Shown here in pieces: positions 12,440 to 12,491 of a stretch of 12,491 bases of DNA. Position 1 is the stretch's first letter. Every line of letters begins with the position of its first letter. Both the position numbers and the translations under genes were made by a program. The DNA lies in contig JADDPU010000318.1 in NCBI GenBank assembly GCA_016781725.1, positions 1 to 12,491 of the forward strand, in the 5' to 3' direction. The stretch comes from Rubrobacter sp. Lineage in GTDB: Bacteria > Actinomycetota > Rubrobacteria > Rubrobacterales > Rubrobacteraceae. Below the pieces are notes generated by a model, which was not told the DNA's origin, did no database searches, and was given only the letters and a program-made list of their open reading frames with translations.

Positions 12440-12444
12440 CGTTC

Positions 12445-12491
12445 TCAGATATCGTGATCGAAGCGGGGTTTCTGCATCTCGTTTTCGGCCT
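12445..12491 (-). CDS. C-terminal tail of a gene entering from the right edge (partial)
   Basis: Only the last 14 codons are in the window: AENEMQKPRFDHDI, then TGA at 12445. Codons are mostly G/C-ending, the tail is hydrophilic, and a hairpin follows at once. This supports a genuine gene end, but the stretch is too short to name a family or exclude chance. Confidence 0.4.
   Translation of the reverse strand, partial: AENEMQKPRFDHDI

Overview
The window is GC-rich chromosomal DNA, most likely from an actinobacterium of the Rubrobacter type. This is inferred from the strong G/C third-position codon bias, GTG/TTG starts with GGAGG ribosome sites, and the gene content: Holin-X, DUF3618, PRC-barrel/DUF2382 and WYL proteins. 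I see no rRNA, tRNA, CRISPR array, insertion sequence or phage gene.

Left block (1-2710, minus strand): an operon of small or natively disordered membrane proteins. A strong promoter (TTGACT, 17 bp, TATACT) at 2682-2710 reads leftward into a 31-residue membrane peptide, a Gln-rich single-span protein, a Holin-X protein, a DUF3618/LEA-like protein and a 40-residue Cys/Gly membrane peptide, then a hairpin at 66-95. The two peptides are very short and easily missed. The inferred role is envelope or desiccation/osmotic stress protection. A divergent HTH regulator with a probable DcmR/MEDS-like sensor domain (2803-3549) shares the AT-rich promoter region.

Regulatory and redox block (3646-6242): a WYL-domain repressor with a divergent 69-residue protein of unknown function, then a MarR regulator divergent from a CDGSH iron-sulfur protein and a single-domain rhodanese. 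Two GTTG...CAAC inverted repeats lie in the MarR/CDGSH intergenic region.

Sugar-acid block (6386-9318): a 2-keto-3-deoxygluconate kinase followed by a DapA-family aldolase on the minus strand, which together could turn KDG into pyruvate and glyceraldehyde 3-phosphate. Divergent from them is a UlaG-like metallo-beta-lactamase-fold lactonase. The kinase seems to lack an ordinary start codon at the place where its ribosome site and homology demand one; the codon there is ACG.

Right block (9374-12491, minus strand): a four-span membrane protein with a disordered head, an aquaporin with a long hydrophilic N-terminus and an altered second NPA box (NPV), and a PRC-barrel/DUF2382 (YsnF-like) stress protein. 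At the right edge is the C-terminal tail of another minus-strand gene. Both outer blocks thus concern membrane, water or general stress and flank a metabolic and redox core.
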